The notes under the pieces: model-generated
Told to the model about the DNA's origin: nothing
The model's database searches: none
The model's input: the letters and a program-made list of their open reading frames with translations, nothing else
DNA from: Plantago elongata
Lineage: Eukaryota > Streptophyta > Magnoliopsida > Lamiales > Plantaginaceae
DNA length: 62,359 bases
Assembly: GCA_036897095.1 (NCBI GenBank)
Contig: JAYMSP010000267.1
Coordinates: forward strand, 1 to 62,359
Direction of reading: 5' to 3'
Translations under genes and position numbers: made by a program
Shown: piece by piece, positions 38,801 to 52,438 of the stretch
Layout: each line of letters opens with the position of its first letter
How positions within the stretch are numbered: the first letter of the stretch is position 1

Positions 38801-41450
38801 AAAGTTAATACTAGATACTTCTACGTACGCATATAAATAAATGGAAAGAGTATACTTTAAAGTACCCTTAAGTATACTTAATTAAATACTTTTTTTTGTA
38901 AATTAGGGAAAACCAAATATTTATTTATGTTTGTATAAGAATAAACTTTAGCTAATGTACTTTATAGGAAATTTTTTTTTACCTTAAAATAAGTTAAAGC
39001 AATCTTTATTAATAATAAACGTCTTTAAAATAGGTGAGTACTCCTTATCAAGGTATCAGGCTTCTCTAGTAACTTAAGGACTGCGGAGAAAAAGAAAAGG
39101 CGTAGCTTTCTTTCTAGAGAGACATGGTTTAATATTATATAAGAGGCTTATACTTTCTTATCTCCAATAATTATAAGAAATTATAAGAAGAGGAACGCTT
39201 GTTATAAGAGAGTACTTTAACACTTGCATGTTATAGAGAAGAGACCCTTGAGGCGTAAGGTACAAGGCTAAAGTAGAACTATACTAGCTTAATTAGCGTG
39301 AGTTACCCTTTTCCTTAGAATATTTATATATTTTTGATAGAGAAAGAATGCTTAAATAGAATATGTCATGTACACACAAGAAGAGTATAGTAAATAGTTT
39401 ATCCTTTACCATTATAAGTCTTGAACTTGACTAGTTACTTAGTAAATGAGAAAGAGAAGAGTACTAATGTTTAGCCTTTTGCATATTACCTAATAGAGAG
39501 CTTACCTTACACCTTTTAAATAATAGCTTGGAGTACTCTTATTAAAGTATAATTAGGAGGAGATAACTTACTCTTTTATGATATCTTACATTTTTTTATA
39601 GCTTAAGGAAGGCCTTATCCATTTTCTAAAGAAAGGGGGCACACCATGTAATCTACGTACCTTAAGTACTCTTGTAAACATATAATTAACATATGTGAGT
39701 AATCAGTAAAGTCTCTTGTATTAAACTAATATCAAAGGGTGCTCACTCTCCATTTTAGAAGTAAGCATTCCTTATTTATATACATTTCTAGGAATCCTCA
39801 AGAAAAATATACTTTTAATCTCTAGCTTCTGACCTTCTCCAAAGACAAACAAGGGGTACTTACTAATTTTTTATAAAGAAATATCTCACTTTACTAGATA
39901 TAGTTTACTCTTTATAGATATTTAAGTGAAAGGGTATTATTCTCTTTTACTTTTTATATTTATAAAAATAAGATTTGAACAATTAGCTCTTAAGAACCAA
40001 AGGATAAAGTAGCTCTTATATAAAGTACTCTTCTCTAAATCTAAGTATGAATTATAATTAATAGAATGCTCTATTTTCTTGTATTTATTAAAGACTTGTT
40101 ACGGGAGGTTTAAGTAGACTCTATTTGTATAAAAATTAAGTACTTCACAGATCTATACTATAAGACCTAAGTATATAAAAGTAATAGGATAAGCGCACTC
40201 TTTTAGGGCGAATATAAATGTATTTCTCTAAGTCTATAAGTAAGAAAAGGTACCTTTCTATGTTAATAAATATTCTAATTTATAGCTAGGTTATTATAAA
40301 TTAAGTCTTATCTTCTTACTATTAAATATAATATTGCATAAATGGAAGGGTACTCCCTAAGTTCTCCTATAATGGTATAAACATGGTAAACTCTAGTAGT
40401 AAGTGCTTAAGGGAATAAGGAAAGGTATTATAAAGGTAACTCATCAATATCATTATTTAAAATATTATAAGTTAAGTAAGAACTAGTCACTTAACAAGCC
40501 TATAACTAAATTTTAAAAGTATTCAACAAGGCTATTTTATTATTCAAGTATAACGTACTAGCGCATTATCTCATAGAGTAAGTCCTTGTATTTTATTTAT
40601 AGTACACTGGTATAATGTACATATTTTATAAATTATAGTCGTAAGATATAGAGACATCTTACTCTTTCACTTACACAAATACTTAGGTGTTCTTACAAAG
40701 AGTAGAATATTTATCTATCTAAGGGGAGAGTATACACCTCATATTTATTATAAAGTACAAAGAAAACGTATTTAGTTACCTAGTAATTAAGCGTAGGACT
40801 TATAATAGAATTGTATATTATGAAATAATTCTAGAACTTATTTTCAATGCATGCTTATAAGCGAAGAATTTACGAAAAATTAATAACTAGGAAAATTTTT
40901 TATATCAAAACTCAACCTTTTGCTACAAAATAACAGGGTTGAGTATATCCGTAGAGATTTATCCCTTCTTCGCCTTAAAGTTTTAGAGGTATGAGTTATA
41001 TCCCTTACCTTACCCTTATGTATATGAGTGCTTACTTATTAGGTTATAAAGTAAAGAGGGAAAGTACCCATGTATAGAGCATGTGACTAGTAATTCTTAA
41101 GTAAGTCTCTTTAAATAAAATGGTATTGGTGAAGGAAAGTGCTTAGCATCCTATATAGGACTTTATTAGGTTAGTACTCTTAGCCCCTTTATCTTTAGTA
41201 TATAATTAGAGTTAAGCTTTTCTCTAGAAATGAAAGAAAGATGGAGGTATGGATGCACATTCTGAGGGTCTTTCTTATTCTTATAGAATAACTTAATTAA
41301 ATTAAGGAAGTAATATACTAAGAATGAATACTAAGGCAAGCTATATCATATATACTCTCTTAGAATTGTAACTTGTAAATTATGGACTTAATTATTATAC
41401 TACTAAGTAAAGGTGATGCTAAGATAGAAATCCCGAGAGAAAGTTAGTTG
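35850..41450. other. RIP-like CpA/TpG-depleted non-coding block 4
   Basis: In the sample 36,481-36,600 I counted CA 4, TG 2, AC 9, GT 6, TA 18 and AT 9, giving a substrate ratio of 0.40 and TpA/ApT of 2.0. TGA codons are also scarce on both strands because they need a TpG step. The block contains no started frame of 60 codons. I see no gene or intact element. The signature fades over a few hundred bases near 41.4 kb. Confidence 0.6.
35895..35916. repeat. (TA)n microsatellite
   Basis: An almost pure TA run lies at the junction between island 3 and RIP-like block 4. It is simple sequence and no function is suggested. Confidence 0.85.
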
Positions 41451-42500
41451 TATTCATTAATGTTATAAGAATTAATATGCATTTTTATAAAAAAGTACAT
41501 AAGGTTCAAAATCCTATAATGGGTACTTGCGATATGGATTATTCTTAATTTTTATGAACATTTACATTACTAAGTCATCACGACAAAGGGAACACTCATT
41601 TTCTTTAAAGGAATTTACTTATTTATTAAAATACACAACAAAAGGAAAGTAAGCTAGCAAAGGAAATAAAATTCATTCTATAATTTTACCTTCAGTTTAC
41701 AATAAAAGGTTAATAAAAGGAAGGACTCTATGAACAACAAACAATAGCAAGTACTAGAAGAGTATGTCGTATTAAAGAATGCAGCTAATAAGTTATTTCC
41801 AGTATTTTTTTCAAAAAGATTCTTACTACACTAAATCCCTCTGTTGTTACATAATAGATTGTGCAAGATACCATGCTAAGATAATCATATGGCACTGATG
41901 GGGTATAATTTTTCTATCCTATAATTTCGAAACATCAAGCAATTTCCACGTATAATAATGATTAATAGATGCCTCTTTTATAATTTAGGAATAAATACAT
42001 AAGTTAACTGCCCTCGTTGTTTTTTGTCACACAAGCAATAAGAAGGGATTTTGTATATAATACCTTCCTTTATACTTTATAACTAAAACGTTTTTTTATA
42101 CAAACAACAAATACTATAAAAATGGATACTTAATATTTATGTACAAAAAATATTATACTAAAAAATTTTTTAGACATACCTAATTTACCGGGCGCATAGA
42201 TTAAAAAAGAGACATGTCACAACGACGTAGTCTATTTCCTGAATTCTATATACCTTGCTTCATGTCTTAGCCAATACCTACCTATTTGAAGTTTACATTT
42301 TTGGATTATCCTAGATTTCGACACGTAAAGTTATCTTTCTCTAGTTACTTGGATTAGAACTTAAAATTTTATTGAATATAACCTCGTTAATAAATATCTA
42401 GAATGTTGACTTTTCTCCTTGTTGGAAGTTGGGTAGTTATCCTCTAAGCGTTACTTCATATCTAACCTAAGTTCTTATACTACCTTTTTACTCTACAAGT
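41450..42500. other. Non-RIP A-rich stretch, nothing recognised
   Basis: In the sample 41,581-41,700 CA steps are common again (9) and the ratio is about 0.8, although TG is absent there, so the strand is CA-rich rather than balanced. No open frame, RNA gene or repeat of note is visible. Confidence 0.4.
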
Positions 42501-44100
42501 CGTAGTTATTGCATAAAGTAATCCCATGTGATAATTTATCAACTATAGGTTATGTCTTGTACTTTAGTAACTACGAGCCAGAGAATCTTATATTAAGTGT
42601 TATGCTTTGCGTGTCTTAATTAGACAACAGAAGGAAGTTCCATACTTTAGCTTTAGCTACCCAGACTTAATTACTTATATTATGTAATTTTAGTGTAAGG
42701 TTAAGAGGCCTATTTACGTTTGTTTTCTAGTAATAAAATAGGACTTAGAATAGATGTTAGCTAGGATTTACCTATATTTGTACAGGACTCTACTTAATAA
42801 TTGAGGAAGACTCCTAAGGAAAGCATTACTACATATTTAGAAGCTGACAATTATTAAATGCATCTTATGGAAAAGGAGTTCTTACAGTGTCGAGGGATAT
42901 TTATAAAATGAGGAAGGTTTCTCTTCTTTGTATTATATTGTGCCACAAACTATGTTATAGTCAATACTTAATAGGCTATAATATGTATATTACTACAATA
43001 TTTCAAAAAATTATAAATAAATTTTTATATTCTTTAAGTACTGATCCTTTCTAATAGAACATCTATATTGTATAAGACTAATATTTATCTATTTATTTAC
43101 ACGAGGAAAGCCTACTTAATAGATCTAACCTAAATCTTATTTGTGCAAGAACGTATGAAATTGAATAATTACTAAGATATACCTACAATCTATTATGTAT
43201 GAAGGAACCCTGCAATTAAAATAATATAAAGTAAAAGAGAAAAGTTTACATTTATGTATGTTATTAAGAATATGCCTTTAATTATAGTATACTAAAACAA
43301 CATTCGTAATCTATTTAATATAATCTACTAGAGAGGACTCATCAATAAAAGAAAGAAGATTAACTAAAGGAATTTAAAATTTAAACTGAAAAAAAGAAAA
43401 TAAGGCATGTATAATATTCTTTATAGGAGTAAGAGCTCTAGGCGGAACAACTTTTCTATACGATTTCTAAAAAAAGTCTTATAAGAGAGTATAAGATGTG
43501 TAAGAAGCATGGGTGCAAAGTTATCCTATCATGGAATCAAATTATGGAGCATAAGTATATATATATATATATATAGGATTGAAAAAATACTATTAAAGTA
43601 GATCAAATCTATTATCTAATCTAGAGTAGTACCTTCTCACTTACAAAAGTAACTCACAGTTGTTCTTGATAATTTAATAACTAAAACATATGTGCTAGCC
43701 CAAATTTGTATTTAGTTCATTAATAGAGCAATAGGGTCAGTATAGATTGTCTAGTAACGGGTATATCTTTTCAAAATTTACTTCTAATATTTTTATATAA
43801 AGTATTTTTCATTTTAAAATATCAAGCTAACTAAGTAAGTCTTAGCAAAGCGCGTGCACTTATTATTTTAGTCTATTTGTATAAGTATTCTATAGAACCT
43901 GGGGAAGAGCAGCATAAAAGTCTTCTTTATAATTTGAATTAGCTAATATTGTAATTTATATTTTTCTCTCTCGAGAAAAGAGGTTAGTTAGCACCACCCC
44001 TGAAGTACTTGCCATATAGTTACTATTACTTATACTTAATATTATACTTATAAATCTCCTTAGAGCTCGTGATTTGTAATCTTAGGTTATATATAGCTAT
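42500..44100. other. Weaker RIP-like stretch
   Basis: In the sample 42,661-42,780 I counted CA 1, TG 5, AC 5 and GT 8 (ratio 0.46). By 44,161-44,280 the ratio is about 0.85. Depletion here falls more on CA than on TG, unlike the symmetric pattern in blocks 1, 2 and 4, so this may be a mixture. No gene is seen. Confidence 0.4.
43556..43575. repeat. (TA)10 microsatellite
   Basis: Twenty bases of uninterrupted TA. No gene is adjacent. Confidence 0.9.
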
Positions 44101-44952
44101 AGACTAAATAAAATAGCATAGTATTTACTTCGTTATACAATTACAAGGGAAATTTAAGAACTTTTTATCTATAGAAAATGTTTACTTAGTTTAGAAAGCA
44201 CACGCAAAAAGATGGTGTAGGCTTAAAAAAACACTTATAACTTTATGTCAAATTCTATTAGAAAGAGAGGACCCAACAAAGATAGATAAAGAAATATACT
44301 AGCTTATAGCTACAATACTAGACTGGGTACAGAACTTAGAAAACACTCTATCTTGTTTCTATCTAGTCTCTACCAGAATGAATTTCAGGAACAACTATTA
44401 CTAAAAGTCTTGTCTTATAACATCCTAATAGAACCTCTTGCCATAGACTCTCCTTTTCCAAATTCTAATGCACAATATTTTTGAGTTTTCTCTGGTATAG
44501 AATTTATTTAGTGTTAGCTATTTTATTTATAAGAAAGGTTTTCTAATGGAATATACACTATTACTTTGTATACCCCGGCGATTCCGTAAATGTTACAGAA
44601 AAGAATTTTACCTGAGATAGAGTATACATTCGTTAGAATTATCGATATATCTAGTAACTTAGTTTAATACACTAACTATATTAGTATTAGTTAGGTCTTG
44701 TTCTTGTATTTCTCTTTAGTTAATAATTTTCATTCTAAGTAAGTAATTCAAGTACTAAAACAGGAAATTTTACCAAGTACATTTCTTTTATGTCTTAGTT
44801 ACTACTCTTATCTATCCACAATTTATATATCCTCACAATTTTTAGTAGTATTAGCCACTTGTTTATAATAAAAGGTTAAGTATGCGCTCTTTATTTTATA
44901 ATTATACGCATCATAAGATATATTTTAGTTTACACTTCTATGTCTTACCAAT

Positions 44953-44977
44953 TATATATATATATATATATTTTTTT
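44953..44977. repeat. (TA)n microsatellite followed by a T-run
   Basis: About nine TA units run into seven T residues. The repeat falls inside an 80-codon open frame (44,882-45,124), where it encodes an artificial-looking YIYIYIYFF run. That argues that this frame is not a gene. Confidence 0.85.
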
Positions 44978-47900
44978 CTAAAAATGTATAATACAAAAAA
45001 ATATACTCCTATAAAAATAGGTTTCTATGCCCTATATAATCATAAAACAAGAATTATCAAAACCTTATTAAGTGATAACTACTTATTTATTCTAATAGAT
45101 AATCCTACACATAGTACTTCATAACAATCTCTATGTTTGAAGTATTATAATTACTACTAGTTCACTATAATTTGCATAACTACTTTTTTCTTTTTAAGCT
45201 AACTAAAAGAGCATGAATTGACATAATTGGTAAGATCCCGTAAAGTATGTATTAAGAATTATTTTATTATTAATTATGATATTCAATTCCTTTCGCAAAA
45301 GTATCAAATTAATAAGCATACCTTTATATATAGAATAAATACATTATATAGACAAAACGTGTTTATGTTTAAATGGAAAGAATAGGGTCTAATTTTAGAT
45401 AAGATTTTATTAGTAAATTAAATGGAGCTTGTTATTGAAAATGAAAATATCCTTAAAGCAAAGTAACATAGTTAGAAGATATAGGTATACATAAGAGTCA
45501 CTCCCTAGAATATAAGCTAGAAAGGCAAATAAATTCTAAGGGATTGGTCGTAGCTAGAGAATAATAAGAATATGGTATAAGTAGCTGAGAGTGTAATCCT
45601 TGGAGCATAACAAAACATACTTAATAATCCATTTTGTAAGCACTTAACTATAAACTATATATAGTTATGTTAGAAACCAAAGAAATCCAAACTTATGTTA
45701 ACATAAACTCTCCGGTAAATTCAACTTCTAATAGTTGTACTATTTAATAAAACATGCGTTTATTTAAATGTGTAATTATATGTATATGTGAATGGGCCAT
45801 ATTCTGTAGATCCTGTTTTACATAATATAGAATGTAGCTTAAAATGAATGCTTGTTAAATTTATCTCCTGTGCAGATGAGATAGTAAATTCATTAATGCG
45901 AGTGTATACTATAACTAAGCAACATTAAGTTACTTTAAAAGAAACTCTACTATCCTAATGGTATGCGCAATGATCTAAAGCGTAGGAGTTATATCTATGC
46001 TATGTTAACCTATTCTTAATTATATTACAACAAAGTACTTTCAGGTATCCTTTCATTTCATAAATAATGCATAAATAAAAGAAACTAGAGTAAATAAACC
46101 GGTAAATATGGAAGGATTTCCTTTCAATTTGCTCCTGTTTTGTATATTATATACCATAGTTGATATATAAAAGAAAGAGTGGGTCTCCTTTGTTGTTTGT
46201 AAAATAGGAGAGATTTTTTGACTACTGGGAAATAGAAACTAGATGAAGTACACAAAGAGATAATAGAGAGTAGCCTACGTTGAATTATGTACTTGGAGAA
46301 TGTGAAATACAACATATAAGATAGAGTAAGGAATGTAAAGAGTTGAATTTGAGAACACGTGTTACTAAGCGAAGTTCTATTATTAACATAAAAGAAAAAC
46401 AGAGACGTATATCTAAAGCACGTGTATACACTGCTACAAAGTTATACAAAGCTTACTTTTTAGTATATTCTGTTAGGTTGTAGTATACAAGGAATTGACA
46501 ATAGTTGTATATCAGAAGACAGCTTGCCTTACCCCGAGTTGACTTTTCTAAATAAGAAATAGATAGGTTGTATAAATAAGAGGTTTTCTTCATGTATTTG
46601 CACATATCATGGATACCTTAAATAACTTCTATGACCCTTTATAAATTTATGTTAGGATACTTTCTACAATAATAAAGACTAAACGTAGTACTAAAGGGAG
46701 AGACAGACCCTGTTTTGTTATATAGCAAGAGCTAGAAGGAATTACCTACACAATAATTACACTTAAGAGAAAAATGAAGTCGAGACATATTACATACGTA
46801 TATAGCTTTAAGGTTGAGGTTGCTGCGACAGATACCGGTTTTCCTCTATGCTTGCTCTAACATTTCTAGTACAAGACTATTAACCCTATAAATTCATTAC
46901 ATAAATAGACTCTATTTAACTTTGCTTATTTATCCTCGAAACTGACACCAATTCTATTTCAATACACTAAGAAGAAGTCTCGGACAAGCATATAATATGA
47001 AGTATTCGAGGTCAAACAAAGGAGTCACTCATCCGCTAATAACTAGAAGGAACTGTGAAAGAAGACCCGCATCTTACGTTCCAAAACATCGCTATATATA
47101 TATATTGATAATATACTCCTCGTAAGAACTAGAGTTTTTTTAAGTAAAGGTAATATCATCTTGTTGTGTATATAAGAAAATGCTAAAACAACGTTGTTAC
47201 TAAAAAGGGAAGTTTCAAGCACGTGGGTATAACATATATTGACTTTGTATGTGTAGCAGTATAAATATCAACTTATAGATTCTTCAAAAAGTCAAAGAGT
47301 ATGCATATTCCTAAAATTCCTTATTTTCACGAGTCAATTATAAGAATAATATAGAAATGAAAAGTCCTTTCAAAAAGATATAGACATCTACTAAAATGAA
47401 GTCGTTATCGGTTTGGCTATTCCGTGTACTATAGTACTCCCAACCTAAAGTAATCCAAGTAGCGTGTACCTATCTGAGTTTACTTTTTATTACGTTACGC
47501 ATTACTACCTTTCACTATATACTTCAAATACATGCAGCAAAACGAAACTATTTCATAGTATAATAAGAAATTTAGTAGGAAGTAATAGAATTTAGTTGTG
47601 GTAATAAAAAGAATCTGTTAGTAACCAAAGAAAACATGAGTAGTACTCCGCGTGCGTAGTAGAATCATGAAATAGACTAATGTTGTAAAGTTCTACACCT
47701 TCTAACTAGAAAGACTCACTCATAGTTAATTAGTTGTTAAAGCACATACAAAGAAAAAGGAAACGGGAGTCACACTTGGATAAATTCTTGTATAAATTTA
47801 AGGCAAACAAGCGTGTAGGCAGACTCCTTACTTTTAAAATGAAACGTAACTTATGATTAGGCAAAATACTATATTCTTTCAATTCGCATTTTTTAGGCGT

Positions 47901-50867
47901 ATATCGCAGGAATTTAGCAATAAAAAGTGTTCGCTTTCTGAACTCTTCCTCTTTGTATGTTCTAACTTTGCTATACTCTTTCATAAAGAATACTGCAAAT
48001 ATTAGATAGAAATACTAGTTATGTCAATTCAGAGTCCAACTCCAACCTTGCAAAGAAGATATAGAAAGACCTAAAACTACACACAACTGCACATAATTCT
48101 TTGTTAATAAATCCTTGTTCTAATTATGTACTGGGGGAGGGATTCCCATTTCTTGGATTTTCTAGCGATTTATCTTTATAATCTATATAGAAGCATATAA
48201 GAATTACTTAATTTCTTGCTTTGAATGAATATTACATAAAATATCCATTATAGGATTCCCTTTTCAAGTATATAAAATATAGATCTATAGTATAGATAAA
48301 TAGATAGACATATCTAAGGTACGAAGTCATAATAAGAGTTATACTATTCTGTTTGCTAAAGCTCTCTAGTAAGGCAATCCTAGAAGTGGATTATAAAAAA
48401 GTACATGTTCATAGAGAAATCATGGGGATACTTTTTAAAGTAACTTATGAAAAATCTATATAGAAGCAACAGAATAAGTTATACCAATAGAAATGTGGAA
48501 CCAAGTATCTTCGCGATGAACTTTAGTACTTCTCGTTTTTCTGTTGTTTAGAATGTCTTTATTCCTTCGCTATATCTTACGTCTTTACTATATCCTACTA
48601 AGCAAAAAACTAGAACAAATAGTCGTGTATACGGGAATAAGGAATAGTTGAGTAGTTAAAAATAGAGAATACCCAGCGCATTACGTTCCACGAAAAGTTA
48701 TAAAATAGTATACGTATGCATTATATAAACCCAGTCTAAAATAAGGATAAAGAAGTGCCTTTCAAGTCATTGTTTCATTTTAAAGTATAAAGTTTTCAGA
48801 ACCCCTAAGGAATTAGTAGTAAATTGACGTATAAATGAATGCTTCGTAATAGATACAGATACCCTTTAGTTGAGATATATAACAAACATTTGGTGTTTTC
48901 TTATAAATCAATGGTAGGAATACTAAGAGGAAGCAAAACGTAGATATTCGAAATAAATTAGAATCCTACATCGTTGAAATTGAATGATTATAAAAGGATG
49001 ACTCTATTTCATTGTACTTGTTTCCTAGTCCTATTATACTTTTTGAGTTTGATTTTACTAGGAGGTATAACTTTCGCCAGGTATATATAATTCAACTACA
49101 ATACAGCAAGCAGTCATTCCAAAAATATTCTATTTATTAAGAAAGAAATCGAGATAGATAACCGTTAATTACTACTTCGATCAGCATAAATGAATGCCAG
49201 TCTGGAATGTTTATTTTTGCAAGGCTTGTCTCCACCAAATTCAAATTACCTTCTATACTTACTTCTCTTTTTGAAATATGATGAAGAAATATATATAAAG
49301 CTAGAATTTCTAACTAAAGAAACTATGGGTTGTAAGACCTAACTGGGAGAGGAGGCTTAAGACAAAGATCATAGTTTATGACTAATCACTCTTTACTACC
49401 ATCTACTATAACCGCATCTATTTCTTTTTATTTTAAACGAAGTAAATTATTTATTGAATTCTACTATTTTCTTTTATTAATTAAGTAGAATCTAATACTC
49501 CCATACTACCTACCAGGTATTTTTCTTAGTAAGGAACTCTACTCTTTGGATAACCGCTTATTATGTTTATAAGTAGTTAGTAAATGTCACTTTTGCACTT
49601 TCACTTTACGAGTGCGATGTAGATGTATGTAGATTGCAACACAAAGTCGATTAGAATTCTTCCTGAAAGGCATAGACACATAATCCAAAGTTGTAAAAAT
49701 AAATTCCACGAAAAAAACTACTAGGTTTCTGCAAGAAGAGAGTCTCATCACATATAATGTATCTTATTAGAGGTTATAATAAGGTATGTCTCCTAGTAAG
49801 GTATTGTGTATGTATCATGGTCTGCATTTTGATTTTGGTTCTGTAACGACGTGTCTTGGTGAAAGGTACAACAGTGTATTTATAATATCAACTAATAAGG
49901 AATGGGAGAATTTATCTAATTTGTATAATAATTTGTGTATATAAGCGGATACTTTCTTTTATTTATTTCATCAAAAATAAGAGTCGATTAAATGCTCTTT
50001 AGTCTTTTTTCATTCTAGATCATTTGTGAGTATTAACATCTGCTTACCTACATTTCTATCTACCAAAAAGTTAAGCGCACAGAAGAGAACAAACAACAAT
50101 TTAGAAAAATATGTGCACCGGATAAAGTCGTGAAAATGCATAATAATAAGTTTGTATTGCGAGGTTTGGGGAGATTACCTTTATCAAAACGAAATACGGA
50201 ATAAAAGGAAGATATACACAAATTAAAAATCAGATGAAACTTTTACTTGCCGAGCTAAAGAATAGTAGTTCTTAATAATTCTTATGCACTTAACTTGTAG
50301 CATAACGTAATACTGAAAAGAGAAAAAAACCTAACTCCCGTATTAGTCGAAAAACATTTAAAAAGTTAATCGGAGAGCACAATATAGTCAGAAAAAAAGA
50401 TTGAAACTGATTTTTTAGAAAAGGAGCCTAGAAGAATGAAATCAAACAACAGACGACAGCGCAGCCTCTATCCTCGCCTAAAATAGAATTGAGAAGGGGT
50501 ATTCTCTTATCTTTTATTTTAAAAACCAATTATAAACAATCTTGCGATATGCCAGTAAATTGTCTTTCTCTTGTTTGTTGTTTTGATATCTTTTTGGGGC
50601 GTCTTTCTTCAACCTAGGTTTCTTCTTGTTTTCCACTTTTATTAATAAGTTGTTTAAGAATATATTTCTTTTTTCTCCCACCCCTTCAAACTCAAACAGG
50701 CACAATAAATAGAATTTCCAAAAGGATAACCACGTTTAAGTATGGACTTAACTTCGAAGAAAGAAAAAGGGCACCTATTAATATGAAAGTAAAGGCTGTT
50801 GGTGGTATATGTTACATAATACCTTACTTAGCATTTTTGCTTAAAACTTATAACTAGGACTCAGAAT

Positions 50868-51173
50868 CTAAACGAATTGTATGGAAAAAGAAGATAACGA
50901 ATTACAACAAAAAACTATTCCTTCGAGGAGAAACCAATACTTCTTTCTGCACGTTACTGAGATAAATTTATCGCATTTGTAATCTATTTTGTATAGAGTA
51001 TCTCTGTAGGACTTCAAACCAAAAGGAGAATAGAAGGAAAAAAGCTGTATAAAGAAATTCAATAAAATAACTAAAATGTATATGTATATTAAAGATATGT
51101 ATAAAGAATATAATAAAATGCGATGTCTATGTTTTTGACCCACAAGTTGTCTTAATTTTAATAACAGGATCAC
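50868..51173 (-). CDS. Longest open frame, 101 codons, unrecognised (weak candidate)
   Basis: This is the longest started frame in the window under the standard code. The peptide is basic at the N-terminus (KLRQLVGQKHRHR). One hydrophobic stretch follows (residues 19-47, rich in I, L, Y and F), then a lysine- and tyrosine-rich middle, then a C/S/F-rich tail. A single membrane segment after a basic leader is possible, but A+T-rich non-coding DNA readily yields I/L/Y/F runs. No catalytic or cofactor motif, no Shine-Dalgarno-like sequence and no neighbouring gene supports it. One frame of this length is about what chance gives across six frames of 62 kb. I list it only so that the longest frame is on record. 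Confidence 0.08.
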   Translation of the reverse strand: MILLLKLRQLVGQKHRHRILLYSLYISLIYIYILVILLNFFIQLFSFYSPFGLKSYRDTLYKIDYKCDKFISVTCRKKYWFLLEGIVFCCNSLSSFSIQFV

Positions 51174-52204
51174 GAAAATGTACGATTGTGCCTAGTCGAG
51201 TAAGTAGGGATAGGTTCTCAAAAATCATAATATATATAGTTTTTAGCGAGTATTATATAGAGTATAGACAACACAACAAGGAAAAGGTTTTATAAGATTA
51301 TTTCGGTAATGGTAAGATAAATATAAATAAAGCGAGTTTCCTCCAACAACTCAACTTATTCAGCTACCAACGTAAACGTAATAATAGTACGATTTAGACA
51401 AAATTTATGCCTTGCTTTTCAGTCATCTTGGTATCCACCCCTATTAGATAGAGTTTCATAATGCTTCTTTTCTACTTGTTGTTTCTAAACTTCTATATAA
51501 ATTTAAAAATGTAAAGAAAGTCCTGTTTGTAGGGTAGATAGATATTTGCACCTTGCAAGGAATTGAGAGAATTGGTGCTTTCCCGCGCATAAGTATAATA
51601 CTTAGCTATACGGCACATACATAATTAATATAAAAAAATACTATACAGAATTAGAGAAGCTACGCCTTTTCTCAAATTGTAAGAATCTCTTTTGAAAAAC
51701 ATAGGTTACATAGTCAAAGGTGCATTGGAATATAGCCCAAACATCAGCAGTTGGCGAAAGGATTTCACTTATACATATGCCATGATTGCAAGAGTTACTC
51801 TTGTATACGAATAAACAATCGTCTACCATACCAACAACATTGTCAAGGAAACATACGTAAAAGTGACACGCTTTTCTATTTATTAGAGCGGGTTCGGCTT
51901 TGCTACGAGTTTTAGATCTTCCATTGTTCCTAAACGGATAAGTAGCACATTCTATATCTATATATTATATGTACGGTATTGCATTTTTCTATTATTAAAG
52001 GATATCCTCACTCAGTTCATAGCATAGAAATTGGAAAGCTTCTTTCTCTCCCGACTAATTAGTCAATTAGTAAGTAGTAGGTAGGAACACCTATATATAA
52101 GGAATATCACTTTTCATAGACTAAGAGAATCCAATAGAAGAAGTGCACTATAATTTTTGTCTAAACCGTTTTCCAATTCTTGCTCCTTCTGAAGTCAATT
52201 TCCT

Positions 52205-52438
52205 GTGATTGGTGCTCATACTTTATCCACTTTGGCTTACTCTTTCTTTGCTCTCGGTTTCCTCTTAATTGGTTATGGTTTGGGTTTTGAAATGAGCTTA
52301 TTCTTTCTTATAAAAATCCATGCAATCTGCCCTATTATCTTATCCGCACAATGCATCAGTTATTCTATTATTCTGTCAAACAGTTCACCTTTTTACGTAT
52401 GTATGATTGTATCCGATACGTGCCTACTTAACTCTTAA
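52205..52438 (+). CDS. Short hydrophobic open frame, 77 codons from GTG, unrecognised
   Basis: This is the most protein-like short frame in the window. The peptide has a glycine- and aromatic-rich hydrophobic stretch (about residues 10-37, including FFALGFLLIGYG) and a second one (about residues 39-60), so it could span a membrane twice. It starts at GTG. Upstream in the same frame is a TGA (52,190-52,192). If TGA were read as tryptophan, as in many mitochondrial codes, the frame would extend to a TAA at 52,151. Codons use C and T in the third position in about 70% of cases. It resembles no specific respiratory subunit that I can name. A hydrophobic 61-codon frame lies on the opposite strand shortly downstream (52,714-52,899). 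Chance remains the simplest explanation. Confidence 0.2.
   Translation: MIGAHTLSTLAYSFFALGFLLIGYGLGFEMSLFFLIKIHAICPIILSAQCISYSIILSNSSPFYVCMIVSDTCLLNS

Noticed and set aside
1000..41450. Many hundreds of short GTAC-centred near-palindromes, for example at 3,325-3,337, 5,034-5,048, 10,364-10,374, 36,507-36,520 and 39,531-39,540, first read as a dispersed repeat family or guide-RNA-like cassettes
   Set aside because: Spacing is irregular and the words only share AGT/ACT and CTC/GAG character. Loss of CpA and TpG on both strands leaves C mainly in ACT/CTC and G mainly in AGT/GAG. That creates strand-symmetric pseudo-palindromes without any repeat family.
44882..45124. An 80-codon plus-strand frame
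   Set aside because: Its middle is a (TA)n plus T-run microsatellite that translates as YIYIYIYFF. The rest is low-complexity K/Y/I, typical of non-coding A+T-rich DNA.
47730..47984. An 84-codon basic minus-strand frame, considered as a ribosomal-protein fragment
   Set aside because: It shows no recognisable family pattern, its length is within chance expectation, and it has no neighbouring gene.
48323..48338. GAAGTCATAATAAGAG, similar to the GAAGTCGTAACAAGG motif near the SSU rRNA 3' end
   Set aside because: There is no partner decoding-site strand upstream. The order relative to the 530-like motif at 54.17 kb would also be reversed. Two near-matches in A+T-rich DNA are compatible with chance.
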